Assembly: GCF_020711195.1 (NCBI RefSeq)
Contig: NZ_JAJFAT010000014.1
Coordinates: forward strand, 1 to 64,000
Length of the DNA: 64,000 nucleotides
Direction: 5' to 3'
Source of the DNA: Halanaerobium polyolivorans
Lineage (GTDB): Bacteria; Bacillota; Halanaerobiia; Halanaerobiales; Halanaerobiaceae
The notes beneath the pieces were generated by a model, which saw nothing but the letters and a program-made list of their open reading frames with translations, had not been told where the DNA came from and did not search any database. Each line of letters begins with the position of its first letter. Position 1 is the stretch's first letter. The position numbers were made by a program, and so were the translations under genes. Shown piece after piece: positions 62,587-64,000 of the stretch.

Positions 62587-63340
62587 AGCTATAATACTTG
62601 CTGCAGGTGAAGGAAAAAGATTAAATAAATATACTCAAAACACACCTAAAGGTATGTTAGAGGTTGGCGGAAAAACAATTATAAAGAGACAGATAGAAAT
62701 GTTTAGGTCTGCCGGTATTGATGATATAATAGTTATTAGAGGTTTTGAAGCAGAAAAAATTGATTATGATAATGTTAAATATTACGATAATGAAATTTAT
62801 GATGAGACTAATATGCTTTATAGTTTATTTTGTGCTGAGGAAGAAATGAATGGTGATGTAATTATTAGTTATTCTGATATAGTTTTTGAAAAAGAAATGC
62901 TATTAAAATTAATTGATCATAAAGGTGATGTTGTAGTTCCTGTTGATACTGATTGGCAGGATTACTGGAAAGAAAGATATGGAAAGATTGATTTTGATAC
63001 AGAAAGTTTAAAATTAAATGATAATAATGAAATTATTGAGTTAGGAATTGAAGATGTATCTCCAGAAGAGATGGAAGCCAGGTATGTTGGCTTGGTTAAA
63101 CTATCAGATGAAGGATGTAGATATTTTAAAGAGATATGGAATGAAGATAAAGAAGAATATTGGGAGAAAGCCTGGAAATCATCTGATAAAAATATTAAGA
63201 ATGCTTATCTTACTGATATGTTACAGGCTGTGATTGATAGGGGTTATACAGTCAATGCTATGGAGTATGAGCGAGGCTGGTATGAGTTTGATACTAATGA
63301 GGATTATGAGAAGTTTGGTAATGAAATAACGTTTTCATGA
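62582..63340 (+). CDS. Nucleotidyltransferase (LicC-like; CTP:phosphoglutamine cytidylyltransferase candidate), Cj1416-like
   Basis: 252 residues. The NTP-binding motif is AIILAAGEGKRLNKYTQ at the very N-terminus, with TPKGMLEVGGKTIIKRQIE following and the metal Asp in SYSDIVFEK. In the C. jejuni phosphoramidate pathway Cj1416 couples CTP to phosphoglutamine. The most natural start is an ATT at 62582, 8 bases after GGGAGGT, which overlaps the preceding stop; an in-frame ATG at 62546 would add 12 residues and lacks a ribosome site. Phosphocholine or sugar-phosphate transfer is an alternative. Confidence 0.75.
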   Translation: MKAIILAAGEGKRLNKYTQNTPKGMLEVGGKTIIKRQIEMFRSAGIDDIIVIRGFEAEKIDYDNVKYYDNEIYDETNMLYSLFCAEEEMNGDVIISYSDIVFEKEMLLKLIDHKGDVVVPVDTDWQDYWKERYGKIDFDTESLKLNDNNEIIELGIEDVSPEEMEARYVGLVKLSDEGCRYFKEIWNEDKEEYWEKAWKSSDKNIKNAYLTDMLQAVIDRGYTVNAMEYERGWYEFDTNEDYEKFGNEITFS

Positions 63341-63365
63341 TTAGAATAGAAAGTGGTGAATTTTT

Positions 63366-64000
63366 TTGGAGACATTTAATAATATTATTAATATTGCTGG
63401 TTTTGGATGGTCAGGTTCAAGTGCTTTAGTTGATTTATTAAAAGAACTTGATGATTATCAAGAATTAGGAAATGAATTTAGATTAATAAAAGATCCTGAT
63501 GGATTAATAGACTTAGAAAATGCAATAGTTAATAACTGGAAATCAGGAAAAGATGATATAGCTTTAAAGAGATTTATAAAATTTATAGAATTTTTAGGAA
63601 GGAAGCAAACTAAGTTTTCTCATATAGGTAAAAATTATAATGAATTATTTAATTATAAGTTTTTTGATTTAACTTATGAATACATAAGTGAACTTATAAA
63701 TTTCGATTATAAAGGTAATTGGTTTATTTATGATTTTAAAAAAAGTCATTTATCTTATTTAGTAAAAAAAATTAAGAAAAAATTAAATTTTAAAATTGAT
63801 AATCAGTTAATATATTTTTCTTGTCATTCAAAAGATGATTTTACAAAAATAACACAAAATTATCTAAATAAATTATTTGCCAGTATTAAAAATAGTAAAA
63901 ATAATTTAATATTAGATCAAGCTATTTGTTCTAGTAATATAAAAAATATACAAAGATCACTTAAATATTTTGATAATACTAAACTTATATTAGTAGATAG
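63366..64000 (+). CDS. Sulfotransferase-like P-loop protein (partial, runs off the window)
   Basis: The TTG start at 63366 follows GGTGA. The N-terminus NIAGFGWSGSSALVDLLKE is the 5'-phosphosulfate-binding loop type of sulfotransferases (no GKS/T, so not an ordinary kinase). The following 180 residues are lysine- and phenylalanine-rich without other recognised motifs, and the frame is still open at the window end. In surface-polysaccharide loci such proteins modify sugars with sulfate; its place right after the phosphoramidate genes makes it part of the same decoration group. Confidence 0.65.
   Translation, partial: METFNNIINIAGFGWSGSSALVDLLKELDDYQELGNEFRLIKDPDGLIDLENAIVNNWKSGKDDIALKRFIKFIEFLGRKQTKFSHIGKNYNELFNYKFFDLTYEYISELINFDYKGNWFIYDFKKSHLSYLVKKIKKKLNFKIDNQLIYFSCHSKDDFTKITQNYLNKLFASIKNSKNNLILDQAICSSNIKNIQRSLKYFDNTKLILVD

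Noticed and set aside
63366-64000. Identification of the last gene as a Cj1415-like cytidine diphosphoramidate kinase by position
   Set aside because: Its nucleotide loop is WSGSSA without GK[ST]; it fits the sulfotransferase type, and the gene is incomplete.

Overview
The window looks like chromosomal DNA of a halophilic, anaerobic, diderm Firmicute of the Halanaerobium type. It is AT-rich, uses many TTG and GTG starts behind strong GGAGG ribosome sites, has near-consensus TTGACA-N17-TATAAT promoters, carries free (non-lipoprotein) solute-binding proteins and a BCCT transporter, and is rich in sugar and sugar-acid genes. No rRNA, tRNA, CRISPR array or intact insertion sequence was seen. The genus is an inference from gene content, not from a marker gene.

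Layout. (1) 1-12.5 kb is a patchwork of sugar and sugar-acid metabolism: relics of a galactonate dehydratase and a LarA-type epimerase, an intact alpha-glucosidase plus sugar ABC transporter operon, an IlvD/Edd dehydratase, a 5'-truncated ABC permease in front of a glutaredoxin-thioredoxin reductase fusion, a Gfo/Idh/MocA oxidoreductase and a GntR/FCD regulator. (2) 12.5-16.7 kb holds two convergent cyclic-di-GMP proteins, an HD-GYP protein and a PAS-PAS-GAF-GGDEF-HD-GYP protein. (3) 17.0-24.5 kb is an operon headed by a GntR/UTRA regulator: FAD-linked oxidase, a cysteine-depleted GlcF-like protein, a class I aldolase, a glycerol-kinase-like protein with altered substrate residues, and a BON-GlpA fusion. 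(4) 24.5-36 kb: a MntA/HepT toxin-antitoxin pair, glycerate kinase, glutamate synthase (gltB, gltD) and a polar amino acid ABC transporter. (5) 36-48 kb: an operon whose products match the uncharacterised Escherichia coli ygc genes (YgcU, YqcE-like MFS, YgcR/YgcQ ETF, YgcW SDR, YgcE kinase), followed by a BCCT transporter, a SurE-like protein, an FrhB-like Fe-S protein and an RpiR regulator. (6) 48-52 kb: diguanylate cyclase, patatin, SEC-C protein, a heptad-repeat coiled-coil protein. (7) 52.3 kb to the end: a surface-polysaccharide locus starting with a Wzz protein and containing a second, damaged MntA/HepT pair, a wHTH regulator, a minimal tyrosine recombinase, an ABC flippase and a frameshifted SGNH protein. 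It then has three genes whose families and order match the Campylobacter jejuni Cj1418-Cj1417-Cj1416 phosphoramidate pathway, and ends in a partial sulfotransferase-like gene.

The two most interesting systems are the ygc-like oxidase/ETF/kinase operon (36.3-43.4 kb), which offers a second phylogenetic context for a pathway of unknown substrate, and the apparent phosphoramidate capsule-decoration module (59.0-63.3 kb), in which the glutamine-kinase-like protein carries an extra N-terminal cytidylyltransferase domain. Both functional readings rest on recognised family motifs, gene order and recalled protein sequences; no database search was possible.
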